Assembly (NCBI GenBank): GCA_934217675.1 | Contig: CAKQCV010000011.1 | Location: 1-55,582, forward strand | Direction of reading: 5' to 3' | DNA from: an uncultured Prevotella sp. | Lineage (GTDB): Bacteria > Bacteroidota > Bacteroidia > Bacteroidales > Bacteroidaceae | Length of the DNA stretch: 55,582 nt | Shown: positions 6,886 to 15,916 of the stretch, in pieces | How positions within the stretch are numbered: position 1 is the first letter of the stretch | Layout of the letters: the number at the start of each line of letters is the position of its first letter | The notes under the pieces: generated by a model | What the model saw: the letters and a program-made list of their open reading frames with translations, nothing else | Told to the model about the DNA's origin: nothing | Databases searched by the model: none | Position numbers and translations under genes: made by a program

Positions 6886-9351
6886 TCATTTGTTTTTATT
6901 CTCGCTTTCATCAATCGAGAAGTCTACGGCATGTTCAACAATCTCGTCTGTGAGAGCAAAGTTCCAAACATCGAGCACATTCTCTACATAGTGGAAGTTC
7001 ACTCCCTTCAGATACATGTCGGGTATCTCGTTGATGTCTTTCTCATTGTCTTTACACATTACGATATCCGTAATTCCGGCTCTTTTCGCTGCAAGAATCT
7101 TTTCCTTTATGCCTCCCACTGGCAGCACTTTTCCTCTGAGTGTTATTTCGCCTGTCATGGCAGTGTTTTTTCTCACCTTTCGCTGCGTCAGGGCAGAAGC
7201 GATAGATGTTGCAATTGTAATTCCAGCCGAAGGTCCGTCTTTTGGTGTTGCCCCTTCAGGAACATGTATGTGTATATTCCAATTGTCAAAGATTCTGTAG
7301 TCGATGCCAAGCACCTCCGAATGAGCCTTTACATATTCAAGTGCGAGTATAGCCGACTCTTTCATCACGTCTCCCAGATTTCCTGTCAGCGTGAGTTTAG
7401 AGCCTTTGCCCTTGCTCAGGCTTGTTTCTATAAACAGGATTTCACCTCCCACACTTGTCCATGCAAGTCCGGTAACAACTCCTGCATAATCGTTTCCCTG
7501 ATATATGTCGCGATAGAAAGGAGCCTTGCCAAGCAGCTTTTCTATCTCGTTGGGAGTGATTCTGCAGTAAGGCAGCTCTCCATCCTTTGCTTTCATGAAA
7601 GCAAGTTTGCGCAGAGCCTTGTTAATCTGTATTTCGAGTTGTCTTACGCCGCTTTCCCTTGTGTATTGCTCTATGATTTTTTCAACGGCAGGTTTTGTGA
7701 ACGAGAGCTTCTTCTCGTCAGCAAGTCCTGTGTTGTCTTTTTCTTTCGGTATGAGGTGGCGTTTTGCTATCTCTTGCTTCTCTTCCGTTATATATCCACT
7801 CACTTCGATAACCTCCATTCTGTCGAGCAGAGGGCGTGGTATGGTGTTTATATCGTTTGCTGTTGCGATAAACAGTACTTTAGACAAATCGTAGTCAACA
7901 TCAAGATAGTTGTCGTGGAAAGCGTTGTTCTGCTCCGGGTCGAGCACTTCGAGCAATGCTGATGAAGGGTCGCCGTTTACTGTGTTTTGTGTAATCTTGT
8001 CTATTTCGTCAAGTATAAACACAGGGTTTGAAGAACCTGCCTTCTGTATGTTTTTGATAATTCTTCCCGGCATGGCTCCAATGTATGTTCGGCGATGTCC
8101 GCGGATTTCCGATTCATCATGAAGTCCTCCAAGCGAAACCCTTACATATTTTCTCGACATAGCCTTTGCAATGCTTTTTCCCAAGCTTGTCTTTCCCACT
8201 CCAGGAGGTCCGTAAAGGCAGATGATAGGTGATTTCAAATCGCCACGCAAGCTCAACACTGCTATATATTCAAGTATTCTCTCTTTTACCTTTTCCATTC
8301 CGTAATGGTCGGAATCAAGAACCTTTTTGGCTTTTTCAAGGTTAAGGTCGTCAACGGTGTATTCATTCCATGGGAGCGAAACCATTGTTTGCAGGTAAGT
8401 GAGCTGCACGCTGTATTCCGGGCTTTGCGGATTTAGAGTGTCAAGTTTGTCAAGCTCTTTGTTGAAAACTTTCTGCACGTCTTTGCTCCACTTCTTTTCG
8501 GATGCACGCTGCATCAGCTCTTTTCTCTCCGGAGAACCTTCGCCATTGCCCAGTTCTTCCTTTATGTTCTTTATCTGTTGCTGTAGGAAATATTCACGTT
8601 GCTGCTCGTCGATGTCTTCTCTTGTTTTTGAGCGTATTTCGTGTCTCAGCTTTAGCAGCTGGTTCTCTCGGCTCAAAATCTTCAGCATTCCGAATACACG
8701 CTCTTTGACAGAGGCCTTTGACAGCAATTCTGCCTTGTCGTTTATGTTGAACGGCATGTTGGCACAAATATAGTTTGTCAGGATAACCTTGTTGGTAATG
8801 TTCTGCAGTGCAAACATTGCCTCGTCGGGAATCTCGTCATTCTGTCTGATATAGCTTATTGTTGTTTTGCGCAAGTCGTCAACAGCTGTAACATATTCGT
8901 TGTCGTCATCATTTGGTATGGTTTCTTGAGCATCCGAAACAATACCTTTTATATATGGGCGGCGTTTTTTTATTGCCTCTAAATGGCATCTGCCAAGACC
9001 TTGCACCACCACTGACACGTTGGATCCCTGACCTGGCAGTTCAAGCACTCTTACAATTTTTGCGTATACTCCATATTCATATAAGTCCTTAATTGTTGGT
9101 TCGTTAGTTTCTGTATCCTTTTGGCAAAAAACCGCAAATATCTGGTTCTTCTTCTTTTTGCTCATTGCCTCAATCAGATTCAGGCTTGATGTTCTTCCGA
9201 TAAGAATCGGCGAAACAACACCTGGAAACATCATCAAATTTCGAGTGGCAAGGATAGGAAGCTCTCCTTCAACTTTTTCGTCAAAAAGCTTGCTTATATC
9301 TCCATCATAGTCTGCAATCATTGAAAATGCGCTACTCATATTTCTATTCAT
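6886..9351 (-). CDS. lon: ATP-dependent Lon protease
   Basis: A cytosolic AAA+ serine protease for damaged and regulatory proteins. It has an N-terminal LON domain ([21 protein letters not shown]), a coiled-coil region, an AAA module with Walker [14 protein letters not shown] and Walker [11 protein letters not shown], and a C-terminal protease domain with catalytic Ser in [12 protein letters not shown] and Lys in [15 protein letters not shown] chose ATG 9351 (MNRNMSSAF); ATG 9339 is also possible. The longer frame starts at 9384, inside the -7 element at 9382-9389, so that codon would not be transcribed. This is the first gene of lon-tgt-lptF/G-helicase. Confidence 0.97.
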   Translation of the reverse strand: MNRNMSSAFSMIADYDGDISKLFDEKVEGELPILATRNLMMFPGVVSPILIGRTSSLNLIEAMSKKKKNQIFAVFCQKDTETNEPTIKDLYEYGVYAKIVRVLELPGQGSNVSVVVQGLGRCHLEAIKKRRPYIKGIVSDAQETIPNDDDNEYVTAVDDLRKTTISYIRQNDEIPDEAMFALQNITNKVILTNYICANMPFNINDKAELLSKASVKERVFGMLKILSRENQLLKLRHEIRSKTREDIDEQQREYFLQQQIKNIKEELGNGEGSPERKELMQRASEKKWSKDVQKVFNKELDKLDTLNPQSPEYSVQLTYLQTMVSLPWNEYTVDDLNLEKAKKVLDSDHYGMEKVKERILEYIAVLSLRGDLKSPIICLYGPPGVGKTSLGKSIAKAMSRKYVRVSLGGLHDESEIRGHRRTYIGAMPGRIIKNIQKAGSSNPVFILDEIDKITQNTVNGDPSSALLEVLDPEQNNAFHDNYLDVDYDLSKVLFIATANDINTIPRPLLDRMEVIEVSGYITEEKQEIAKRHLIPKEKDNTGLADEKKLSFTKPAVEKIIEQYTRESGVRQLEIQINKALRKLAFMKAKDGELPYCRITPNEIEKLLGKAPFYRDIYQGNDYAGVVTGLAWTSVGGEILFIETSLSKGKGSKLTLTGNLGDVMKESAILALEYVKAHSEVLGIDYRIFDNWNIHIHVPEGATPKDGPSAGITIATSIASALTQRKVRKNTAMTGEITLRGKVLPVGGIKEKILAAKRAGITDIVMCKDNEKDINEIPDMYLKGVNFHYVENVLDVWNFALTDEIVEHAVDFSIDESENKNK

Positions 9352-9381
9352 AAATTTTCTTCTTTCTTGTATAATGAACTG

Positions 9382-9389
9382 CAAAGTTA
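9382..9389 (-). promoter_or_regulatory. Candidate -7 element for lon
   Basis: The minus strand reads TAACTTTG. It lies about 31 bases before ATG 9351 and overlaps the upstream-most in-frame ATG at 9384, which argues against that start. No TTTG is clear at -33. Confidence 0.5.
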
Positions 9390-9556
9390 AGAAATTTTTC
9401 TCATACTATATAACTATATTAATGCTTTTTGTATTTATACCACATCAATGAAAGATTTAATAACTAAACTTTCTGATTATTAATCAGAAACATTAATCTA
9501 ATAATATCTTGCAATATGCCGATACAGTTGTATTGGGCTGTTAATAATCTGATTTT

Positions 9557-9587
9557 TTTGCCGATATTTGTTTTTGTAGTACCTTTG
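9557..9587 (+). promoter_or_regulatory. Promoter for trmN6
   Basis: TTTG at 9557-9560, a 19-base spacer and TACCTTTG at 9580-9587 match the Bacteroidota consensus. The start codon lies 28 bases downstream of the -7 box. Confidence 0.75.
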
Positions 9588-9615
9588 CATGGCAAAATAA
9601 TTAAAAAAAAGGAAA

Positions 9616-10317
9616 ATGTCGAACTGTTTTTTTAAATTCAAAAAATTTACGGTCAAACAAGACAATTGTGCTATGAAAGTTGGAACCGACGGCACTCTTC
9701 TTGGAGCCTGGGCAAATGGAGGTAAGCGGATATTGGATATTGGAACTGGAACCGGACTTATAGCCTTGATGATGGCGCAAAGGTTTGAAAGTGCTCTTGT
9801 CACTGCTATTGACATAGATTCTGGGGCTTGTTCACAAGCTGAAAGCAATTCGGCAGAATCTCCGTATCACGAGAGGATAAAAGTGGTAAATTCTTCAGTT
9901 CAGGATTTTCAAGATGATAAATATGATGCAATAGTATGCAATCCTCCGTATTTTGTGGATTCGCTGAAGTGTCCTGATTCCAGGCGCACTGTTGCACGCC
10001 ATGCTTCAGAATTGACTTTCCAGGAACTAATGTCGGCAGCTTCGCGCCTGATAAGTTACAATGGAGAGTTTTCAATGGTTGTCCCCTCGGATGTCTTCTC
10101 TGTAATTGACGGGATAGCTCATGTGCAGGGTTTTAGGTGTGTAAGGAAATGTTCTGTAAAGACTGTACCAAAGAAGCAGCCAAAGCGCGTTTTGGTGGCT
10201 TATTCAAAGCGCAGCGATTTCTTTTTTGAGAATACGGAAGAGTGTATAGAAGATGGACAGGGGCATCGTTCTGTGTGGTATTCCGAACTTACAGGAGATT
10301 TCTATCTTGATAAATGA
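9616..10317 (+). CDS. trmN6: tRNA1(Val) (adenine37-N6)-methyltransferase, YfiC/TrmN6 family, 233 aa
   Basis: A SAM-dependent methyltransferase predicted to make m6A37 in tRNA-Val. The SAM-binding motif I is ILDIGTGTGLIALMMAQR, and the amino-methyltransferase motif IV is NPPYF. FKQ-type N-terminal residues (FKKFTVKQDNCAMKVGTDGTLLGAW) are typical of the YfiC family. Length fits. The gene has its own promoter, is transcribed away from lon and converges on the lipid kinase gene. Confidence 0.9.
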   Translation: MSNCFFKFKKFTVKQDNCAMKVGTDGTLLGAWANGGKRILDIGTGTGLIALMMAQRFESALVTAIDIDSGACSQAESNSAESPYHERIKVVNSSVQDFQDDKYDAIVCNPPYFVDSLKCPDSRRTVARHASELTFQELMSAASRLISYNGEFSMVVPSDVFSVIDGIAHVQGFRCVRKCSVKTVPKKQPKRVLVAYSKRSDFFFENTEECIEDGQGHRSVWYSELTGDFYLDK

Positions 10318-10383
10318 TGCACGCAGTATAGCAGTTTTTTTATTCAAGTTGAAACATGTTCTGCTTGGGAAAAGCATATATTT

Positions 10384-11418
10384 CTATTTGTTCAATTTCT
10401 TTAACAGATATTTATTTATAGTCTGTATATGCTTGCCCTGTTTTGTCAAGTCTGTTCTAACGGCACTCAAATCGTTGAAAAGCTCACAGAACGCATTTTG
10501 CACGGCATTGGGCTGTCGTTTAGACTTGTCGGCATTAGGATTGATGATGATTTTAATGCCTTTGCTGACAATGTGTATGTCAATGTCTTCACCAGCCATC
10601 ACAGGGTCGCCGTCGTAATGTATAACCCCAGGCTTCTCTCTGTGTATGTCAAGGTGTTTTGACTTGAATGTTTTAATTTTTGTGTTTTTGTTGAGTGTCT
10701 TGTTAAACATGTCAATGCTTATTTGTGGAGCATCAAGCATGTCGAGTGGATCCATAATGATAATGTCAAGCAATCCATCGCTCATAGACGCTTGTGGAGC
10801 TATATATGCATTGTTCCCATATTGGGAGGCATTGGCACATGAAATAAGAAAAGCCTTCTGTGTAACAGTGTATTCTTCCGATTTAACGGTATACTTTTCG
10901 GCTTCATACTTCAATCCCGATTTCAAGACATTCTCAAGATAAGTAACAGGACCACGCTTGCCAGCCTGTGCGAATTTCATGCTTATATATGCATCAAAAC
11001 CCACACCGCATGTGCAGAAAAACGGGTGCCCGCTGATTATTCCGTAGTCAAGGTCATGGATTTCGCAATCGTTCAATAGCTGTATAGCCTTTTTGGTATC
11101 CATAGGCAACATCAAATGCCTTGCAAGTCCATTCCCTGAACCGCAAGGTATAATACCCATAGCCGTGTTGGAGTTAACAAGCGCACGTCCTACTTCATTT
11201 ATTGTTCCGTCGCCACCCACAGCAACAACCACGTCAGCACCTTCGCCTTTAGCCTGAGCTGCGATTTCTGTTGCATGTCCGGCATATTCAGTGTTTACGA
11301 TAGAATAGCAAAACTTTTCCTTATCAAGATATTTCTCGATAAGTTTTGGAATACCAGCCTTTTTGACGGTTCCTGAAATCGGGTTCATTATGAATATTAT
11401 ATTCTTCTTTGTTGCCAT
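10384..11418 (-). CDS. Diacylglycerol-kinase-family lipid kinase (YegS/BmrU type), 344 aa
   Basis: Predicted to phosphorylate a lipid hydroxyl. It has the catalytic-domain signatures NPISGTVKKAG, VAVGGDGTINEVGRAL and IPCGSGNGLARHL, followed by the C-terminal beta domain (CTCGVGFDAYIS, DGLLDIIIM, HYDGDPV). I chose ATG 11418 (MATKKNIIFIMNP), because the 44 residues encoded upstream are non-conserved and overlap the divergent promoter region. It stands back-to-back with serine palmitoyltransferase, so a sphingoid base, ceramide or other membrane lipid is a reasonable substrate guess. Nothing in the sequence fixes the substrate. Confidence 0.88.
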   Translation of the reverse strand: MATKKNIIFIMNPISGTVKKAGIPKLIEKYLDKEKFCYSIVNTEYAGHATEIAAQAKGEGADVVVAVGGDGTINEVGRALVNSNTAMGIIPCGSGNGLARHLMLPMDTKKAIQLLNDCEIHDLDYGIISGHPFFCTCGVGFDAYISMKFAQAGKRGPVTYLENVLKSGLKYEAEKYTVKSEEYTVTQKAFLISCANASQYGNNAYIAPQASMSDGLLDIIIMDPLDMLDAPQISIDMFNKTLNKNTKIKTFKSKHLDIHREKPGVIHYDGDPVMAGEDIDIHIVSKGIKIIINPNADKSKRQPNAVQNAFCELFNDLSAVRTDLTKQGKHIQTINKYLLKKLNK

Positions 11419-11526
11419 AGATTGCAAAATTAATAAATTCCTGATGATATTCAATATTTGAAACCTATATTTTTGCTTCACGATAACATTTCTTGAAAAA
11501 AAGTTCAGTATTAAATGTAAAATATG

Positions 11527-11534
11527 TATCTTTG
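11527..11534 (+). promoter_or_regulatory. Candidate -7 element for serine palmitoyltransferase
   Basis: TATCTTTG matches TAnnTTTG, 43 bases before the ATG at 11578. The -33 position holds only a weak match. Confidence 0.45.
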
Positions 11535-11577
11535 CAGCCTGAATAATCAAAAGTAGTTTAACTACACCTATATTATA

Positions 11578-12765
11578 ATGGGACTTTTACAAGAGAAATA
11601 CAAGAATTATCGTTTGCCGCAGAAATATATGGAAGCTGGCATTTACCCATATTTCCGTGAGATAACAGGAAAACAGGGTACAGAAGTTCAAATGGATGGA
11701 CACAAGGTTTTGATGTTCGGTTCAAATGCCTATACAGGCTTGGTTGGAGATCCTCGCGTGGAGGCAGCAGCAAAAGCTGCAATTGACCAATATGGAACTG
11801 GATGTGCAGGTAGTAGATTTTTAAATGGAACACTTGATTTGCATGTCAAACTTGAGAAAGAACTGGCAGAATATGTACATAAAGATGAAGCACTTTGCTT
11901 CTCAACTGGTTTCTTTGTAAATTCTGGTGTACTTGCAGTTGTATGTGGTAGAGAAGATTATATTATTTGTGATGAGCGTGACCACGCAAGTATTGTTGAT
12001 GGGCGACGCCTTTCATTTGCCACATGTCTCAAGTATAAGCATAACGATATGGAAGACCTTGAGAAACAACTCAAGAAATGTCGTCCGGAAGCTGTTAAGC
12101 TGATTGTCGTTGATGGGGTTTTCTCTATGGAAGGCGATTTGGCAAATCTTCCGGAAATCGTTAAACTGAAGAAAAAGTATAATGCCTCAATCATGGTTGA
12201 TGAGGCTCATGGTCTTGGTGTATTCGGAAAAGAGGGTAGAGGAGTATGTGATTACTTTGGAGTTACCGACGATGTGGATCTTATCATGGGTACATTCTCA
12301 AAGAGCCTTGCAAGCATTGGCGGATTTATTGCTGGCGACAAGGATACGGTGAATTTTCTTCGCCATTCTTGCAGAACATATATCTTCAGTGCATCAAACA
12401 CTCCTGCTGCAACAGCTGCAGCTATGGAGGCTCTTCATATTATACGAAAGGAGCCGGAAAGAATTGAAAAACTGTGGAAAGTTACAAACTATGCATTGAA
12501 GCGTTTCCGTGAGGAAGGTTTTGAGATTGGTGATACGGAAAGTCCTATAATTCCATTATACGTGCGCGACCCTTATAAAACATTCCTTGTCACAAAATTA
12601 GCTTTTGATGCAGGTGTGTTTATCAATCCTGTTATACCGCCAGCATGTGCTCCGCAAGACACATTGGTTCGCTTTGCACTGATGGCAACGCACACTGAAG
12701 AACAGGTGGAGCGTGGAGTTATGGCTCTGAAGAAAATATTTGTAGAACAGGGGATTATAAAGTAA
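11578..12765 (+). CDS. spt: Serine palmitoyltransferase (alpha-oxoamine synthase family), 395 aa
   Basis: A PLP enzyme that condenses serine with an acyl-CoA to give 3-ketosphinganine, the first step of sphingolipid synthesis that marks Bacteroidota. Family motifs are GSNAYTGL near the N-terminus, GSRFLNGT, ICDERDHASIVDG, VDEAHGLGVFG and the PLP-lysine loop GTFSKSLASIGGF at about residue 240. Other members of the fold (KBL, BioF) are alternatives, but the overall sequence, the N-terminus and the lipid-kinase neighbour favour SPT. A G/C hairpin follows the gene at 12790-12821. Confidence 0.88.
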   Translation: MGLLQEKYKNYRLPQKYMEAGIYPYFREITGKQGTEVQMDGHKVLMFGSNAYTGLVGDPRVEAAAKAAIDQYGTGCAGSRFLNGTLDLHVKLEKELAEYVHKDEALCFSTGFFVNSGVLAVVCGREDYIICDERDHASIVDGRRLSFATCLKYKHNDMEDLEKQLKKCRPEAVKLIVVDGVFSMEGDLANLPEIVKLKKKYNASIMVDEAHGLGVFGKEGRGVCDYFGVTDDVDLIMGTFSKSLASIGGFIAGDKDTVNFLRHSCRTYIFSASNTPAATAAAMEALHIIRKEPERIEKLWKVTNYALKRFREEGFEIGDTESPIIPLYVRDPYKTFLVTKLAFDAGVFINPVIPPACAPQDTLVRFALMATHTEEQVERGVMALKKIFVEQGIIK

Positions 12766-12789
12766 TTCAAGTTCCTGTTTTATGTTTTC

Positions 12790-12821
12790 CCATCCCCCCT
12801 GAAAGGGAGTGCGGGGGATGG
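12790..12821. repeat. C/G-rich palindromic unit downstream of spt
   Basis: CCATCCCCC (12790-12798) pairs with GGGGGATGG (12813-12821) around a loop starting CTGAAAG. No T-run follows, so it is a weak intrinsic terminator. It resembles the larger C/G palindrome at 45471-45515 and may belong to a dispersed intergenic palindrome family. Confidence 0.55.
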
Positions 12822-12853
12822 AAAGAATTAAAAAATAAGATGTAAAAAGATTT

Positions 12854-12891
12854 ATAGCCTTGTTGTTCACCAAGTTGGATGGCAAGGCTAT
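12854..12891. terminator. Hairpin between convergent spt and T9SS plug genes
   Basis: ATAGCCTTG (12854-12862) and CAAGGCTAT (12883-12891) form a 9-bp stem with a 20-base loop. T-rich sequence follows on both strands, most clearly for the minus-strand gene, whose stop codon lies in the stem. It is probably a bidirectional terminator. Confidence 0.45.
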
Positions 12892-14153
12892 TTGATTTGT
12901 ATTTGCTTATATCCTACCAAGCGGTCAGTTCTTTCACCCTGTCCGCGAAAATACACCAATGCCTGATATTTGTTTTCTGTTTGAAAGAAACTGCCTTCGG
13001 TTGGCATGATGGCTGTAGTTCCATCAGGGGTGAGCATTACATATTGGTATGAGTAATAACCTTGCTTGAGCAATACGCAGCCTTCATATTGTTTTCGGTT
13101 TTCATTATATTTCATTTTATATTCAGGCAAGAAGCGGTCGTTTGTCCATACACCATTAATATAGACATCACCGTTTACTGGTTCCGGGCACTGCAGTGAA
13201 AAGTGTGTATACATGTAGTCGCAAGAACGGTCATTCTCTATATTGTCGCTGTTGCGGATATAAAAAGAACCATTTGCATCCTCATCGTAAACATAGCTTG
13301 GTCGTGGTTCGTCTTTAAAAATAAAGGCATGATAATTTTTCCCGTCCCATGATATATTGTCAATTCCCATAGTGGGGTGGGAAGTTGCAAGGGTTTCAAA
13401 TTTATGATATTCGTTTCCGGCTTTAAAGATGAGATCTTTGTTGTGAATCCATTGCAGTCCGCTGACAGTAGTATACTGTGGCTTTACGTTAATCTTCGCA
13501 TTGTCCCATCTTCCATTCTGCAATACCACTGTCTTTATCTGTTCTGAAGGGTCAACAACCCTGAAGCCATTATACGATAATTTCATCCCAATCTGTTGAT
13601 GGGATTTATTTATGTCAATGTCTGTGTTTGTCGATGCTTCCAAACTAACTCCCATTGCGTCAGCCTCTAAAACCATAAAGCACGCAGAGAGCACTTTCTC
13701 GTTTGTGTTGTCGTCAATCACTGTTATTCTGTAGTTTCCGCCGAGTTTTATCTTGCATTGGTCATTAGGAATGCTTAGTTTGTAGTGAGTATAGAGCACA
13801 TTTGTGTTTATTGATTCCTCAACATCTTCAATAACATTGTCGGATGCAAAACCATCAAGATAGTCACTTTGAAAAAGTGATTCCGTTGTTGTCCAGTCAG
13901 CTTCACAATGCTCAATGCTGTATGTGTATCTTTCGTAAGTATGAGTCAGATCATCAAAGGCAATGTTTATAACATTGTTTTCATTATATTCTCCAAGTTT
14001 TATAACAGGCATTGATAGCCAGTCGGTTCCCTTTACCACCTGTAATGAGCGTATGCTGCTTTTGAATATATCGTTATATTGCGCATCACAGTGTGAATAT
14101 CCGCATACGGAGATAATGACTGTTGCCAAGTGATGCATCTTTATTATGCGCAT
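12888..14153 (-). CDS. Type IX secretion system plug protein family (formerly DUF5103), 421 aa
   Basis: The frame encodes a signal-peptide-like start (MRIIKMHHLATVIISVCGY) and then a beta-rich protein matching the DUF5103/T9SS plug family: FKSSIRSLQVVKG, the YSIEHCEADW segment, a middle beta-sandwich, and the C-terminal region with VYINGVWTNDRFLPEYKMKYNENRKQYEGCVLLKQGYYSYQY. In Flavobacterium the plug closes the SprA translocon pore from the periplasm. Role here is by homology. It follows purN by 3 bases in the pth-hslR-purN operon, away from any other secretion gene seen in this window. Confidence 0.85.
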   Translation of the reverse strand: MRIIKMHHLATVIISVCGYSHCDAQYNDIFKSSIRSLQVVKGTDWLSMPVIKLGEYNENNVINIAFDDLTHTYERYTYSIEHCEADWTTTESLFQSDYLDGFASDNVIEDVEESINTNVLYTHYKLSIPNDQCKIKLGGNYRITVIDDNTNEKVLSACFMVLEADAMGVSLEASTNTDIDINKSHQQIGMKLSYNGFRVVDPSEQIKTVVLQNGRWDNAKINVKPQYTTVSGLQWIHNKDLIFKAGNEYHKFETLATSHPTMGIDNISWDGKNYHAFIFKDEPRPSYVYDEDANGSFYIRNSDNIENDRSCDYMYTHFSLQCPEPVNGDVYINGVWTNDRFLPEYKMKYNENRKQYEGCVLLKQGYYSYQYVMLTPDGTTAIMPTEGSFFQTENKYQALVYFRGQGERTDRLVGYKQIQIK

Positions 14154-14156
14154 GAT

Positions 14157-14726
14157 TTATTCCTCCTTTAGCAAATTCTCGATAACTTTTGGATAATATT
14201 CATATTCAAGAGAGTGGACTTTGCTTGCAATTTCATCTACAGTGTCGTTGCTGTCGATGGCGGTTGAAAACTGTGCTACGATTTCTCCCTTGTCGTATTC
14301 GTTGTTTACAAGATGGATAGTTATTCCACTTTCCCTTTCATTATTGTTTTTTACTGCTTCGTGAACGAGAATACCATACATACCCTTACCGCCATATTTT
14401 GGAAGTAAGGATGGATGGATATTCACTATCCTGTTTTTATATGCTTCAATAAGGAAGTCGGGAACAAAAAGCATAAAGCCGGCAAGAACAATGAAGTCTA
14501 TTTCGTATTCATGCATTACTTTGGTGATTTTGTTTTCATTGTTGATGTCTGCCCTTGGCATCACAACCACTGGAATGTCAAGTTTTTCTGCACGCTCTAT
14601 AACCTTTGCCTTGCAGTTGTTTGTTATCACTACAGCTACTCTGGCGCAAACTGATGTAGAGAAGTATCTGATGATATTCTCACAATTAGTACCGTTGCCA
14701 GATGCAAAAACAGCAATACGTTTCAT
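14157..14726 (-). CDS. purN: Phosphoribosylglycinamide formyltransferase, 189 aa
   Basis: Transfers formyl from 10-formyl-THF to GAR in purine synthesis. The start of the fold is KRIAVFASGNGTNCENI. The catalytic block HPSLLPKYGGKGMYGILVHEAVKN, with its Asn-His pattern, and GITIHLVNNEYDKGEIVAQ are typical. I chose ATG 14726, one base after the stop of hslR (stop 14728-14730). The upstream in-frame Met codons lie inside hslR. Translation is probably coupled. Confidence 0.93.
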   Translation of the reverse strand: MKRIAVFASGNGTNCENIIRYFSTSVCARVAVVITNNCKAKVIERAEKLDIPVVVMPRADINNENKITKVMHEYEIDFIVLAGFMLFVPDFLIEAYKNRIVNIHPSLLPKYGGKGMYGILVHEAVKNNNERESGITIHLVNNEYDKGEIVAQFSTAIDSNDTVDEIASKVHSLEYEYYPKVIENLLKEE

Positions 14727-14727
14727 C

Positions 14728-15156
14728 TTATTCATCATCAAAATCATTGTCGTAATCATCCTCAGAGAAACCGAACATTGCCGGGTCTATAAAAGCGTCA
14801 AGGCTTCTTCTTTCTTTCTTTGTCGGTCTTCCTGTGCCACGTGCTCTGTCTACAAATCCGCTTATGCGACTCATTTCAAGAATCTCATATTGCTTTGGAT
14901 CTGTTACGTTCTCATATATGTTGGGTATAAGCTTTGCACCAACTCGCTGTTCTATGCATTGCAGTATTTTGAACGAATATGTTACTGGTGGCTTCTTTAC
15001 ATTTACTGTTTCTCCTGTCTTTACCATGTGAGACGGCTTTACATTCACTCCATTAATGGTAACTCTGCCATTTTTGCATGCATCGGCTGCTATAGAGCGA
15101 GTCTTGAATATTCTTGCAGCCCATAACCATTTGTCTACTCTTGCTGTATCTGCCAT
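14728..15156 (-). CDS. hslR: S4-domain RNA-binding protein (Hsp15/HslR family), 142 aa
   Basis: The S4 fold covers about the first 60 residues (RVDKWLWAARIFKTRSIAADACKNGRVTINGVNVKPS), as in Hsp15, which binds free 50S subunits carrying nascent tRNA. A basic middle (RARGTGRPTKKERR) and an acidic tail follow. The start codon overlaps the pth stop as TAATG, which points to translational coupling. Sitting next to pth fits a role in rescuing stalled peptidyl-tRNA. Confidence 0.85.
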   Translation of the reverse strand: MADTARVDKWLWAARIFKTRSIAADACKNGRVTINGVNVKPSHMVKTGETVNVKKPPVTYSFKILQCIEQRVGAKLIPNIYENVTDPKQYEILEMSRISGFVDRARGTGRPTKKERRSLDAFIDPAMFGFSEDDYDNDFDDE

Positions 15157-15728
15157 TATTGTTTCTTATGGTTAAATTGATTCATTGTGATGTCGATGCC
15201 TGCAAGTGCAAAGCTCTTGATAATCTCGCAACAGCTCTTGAATGTGGGAGTTAGCGTTTGCATCTCTTCATTGTTGTATTTGCCAAGCACCCATTCAACT
15301 TGCATACCGCGCTGAAAATCATTTCCTATTCCTATGCGTAGTCTGGCATATTTTTGGGTTCCAATTACAGACTGGATGTTGCCAAGACCATTATGTCCAC
15401 CGTTACTTCCGCTTCCCTTTAGCCTGATATGTCCTAATGGGAGCGACAAATCATCAACAACAACCAAGAGATGCTCCACTGGGATGTTTTCCTTGTTAAG
15501 CCAATATCTTACGGCATTTCCGCTTAAATTCATGAACGTTGTCGGCTTTAGTAAGAATAGCTTACGCCCTTTTACCATGGTTTCAGCCACATATCCATAT
15601 CTCTTATCAGTAAATTCTACCCCTGCTTCATTGGCAAAAGCGTCTATCGTCATAAAACCAGTGTTGTGTCTGGTCATTTCATATTCTGCTCCAGGATTTC
15701 CTAATCCTACAATTAAGAATTTTTCCAT
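15156..15728 (-). CDS. pth: Peptidyl-tRNA hydrolase, 190 aa
   Basis: Cleaves peptidyl-tRNA released from stalled ribosomes. Signatures are [20 protein letters not shown] (Asn and catalytic His), [23 protein letters not shown] and [14 protein letters not shown]. Length is normal for the family. It is the first gene of pth-hslR-purN-plug. No strong promoter match is seen just upstream. Confidence 0.97.
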   Translation of the reverse strand: MEKFLIVGLGNPGAEYEMTRHNTGFMTIDAFANEAGVEFTDKRYGYVAETMVKGRKLFLLKPTTFMNLSGNAVRYWLNKENIPVEHLLVVVDDLSLPLGHIRLKGSGSNGGHNGLGNIQSVIGTQKYARLRIGIGNDFQRGMQVEWVLGKYNNEEMQTLTPTFKSCCEIIKSFALAGIDITMNQFNHKKQ

Positions 15729-15844
15729 ATCGTTGTGCCTTTGTTGGCGGTTTTTTGTTTATGCAAACTTCTGTTTGCTTTGTGATAAGCGAGAAAACTT
15801 TGTCTAAAAGTGTTTCTGCAAAATCAGTTCTATGTTTATTTTAT

Positions 15845-15883
15845 AAAAAAAGGTGATTCCAAATACTAATATTCAGAATCACC
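15845..15883 (-). terminator. Rho-independent terminator of rplY
   Basis: On the minus strand GGTGATTC pairs with GAATCACC (8 bp, plus-strand 15876-15883 with 15852-15859). A run of T follows (plus-strand A-run 15845-15851). It lies 34 bases after the rplY stop and separates rplY from pth. Confidence 0.75.
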
Positions 15884-15916
15884 ATAATTGAATTTTCTTT
15901 GCAGTTTATTGCAAGA

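Noticed and set aside
6931..7962. 343-codon plus-strand open frame opposite lon
   Set aside because: It is antisense to a clear Lon protease, has Cys/Phe/Ser-rich shadow composition and no family match.
9384..9384. ATG 9384 as the lon start
   Set aside because: It lies within the -7 promoter element, so it would not be in the mRNA.
11419..11550. 44-residue N-terminal extension of the lipid kinase
   Set aside because: Lies in the divergent promoter region, is not conserved, and the domain begins at MATKKNIIF.
14491..15126. 211-codon plus-strand open frame opposite purN and hslR
   Set aside because: Antisense to two well-supported genes, with low-complexity hydrophobic and Cys-rich translation typical of a shadow frame.
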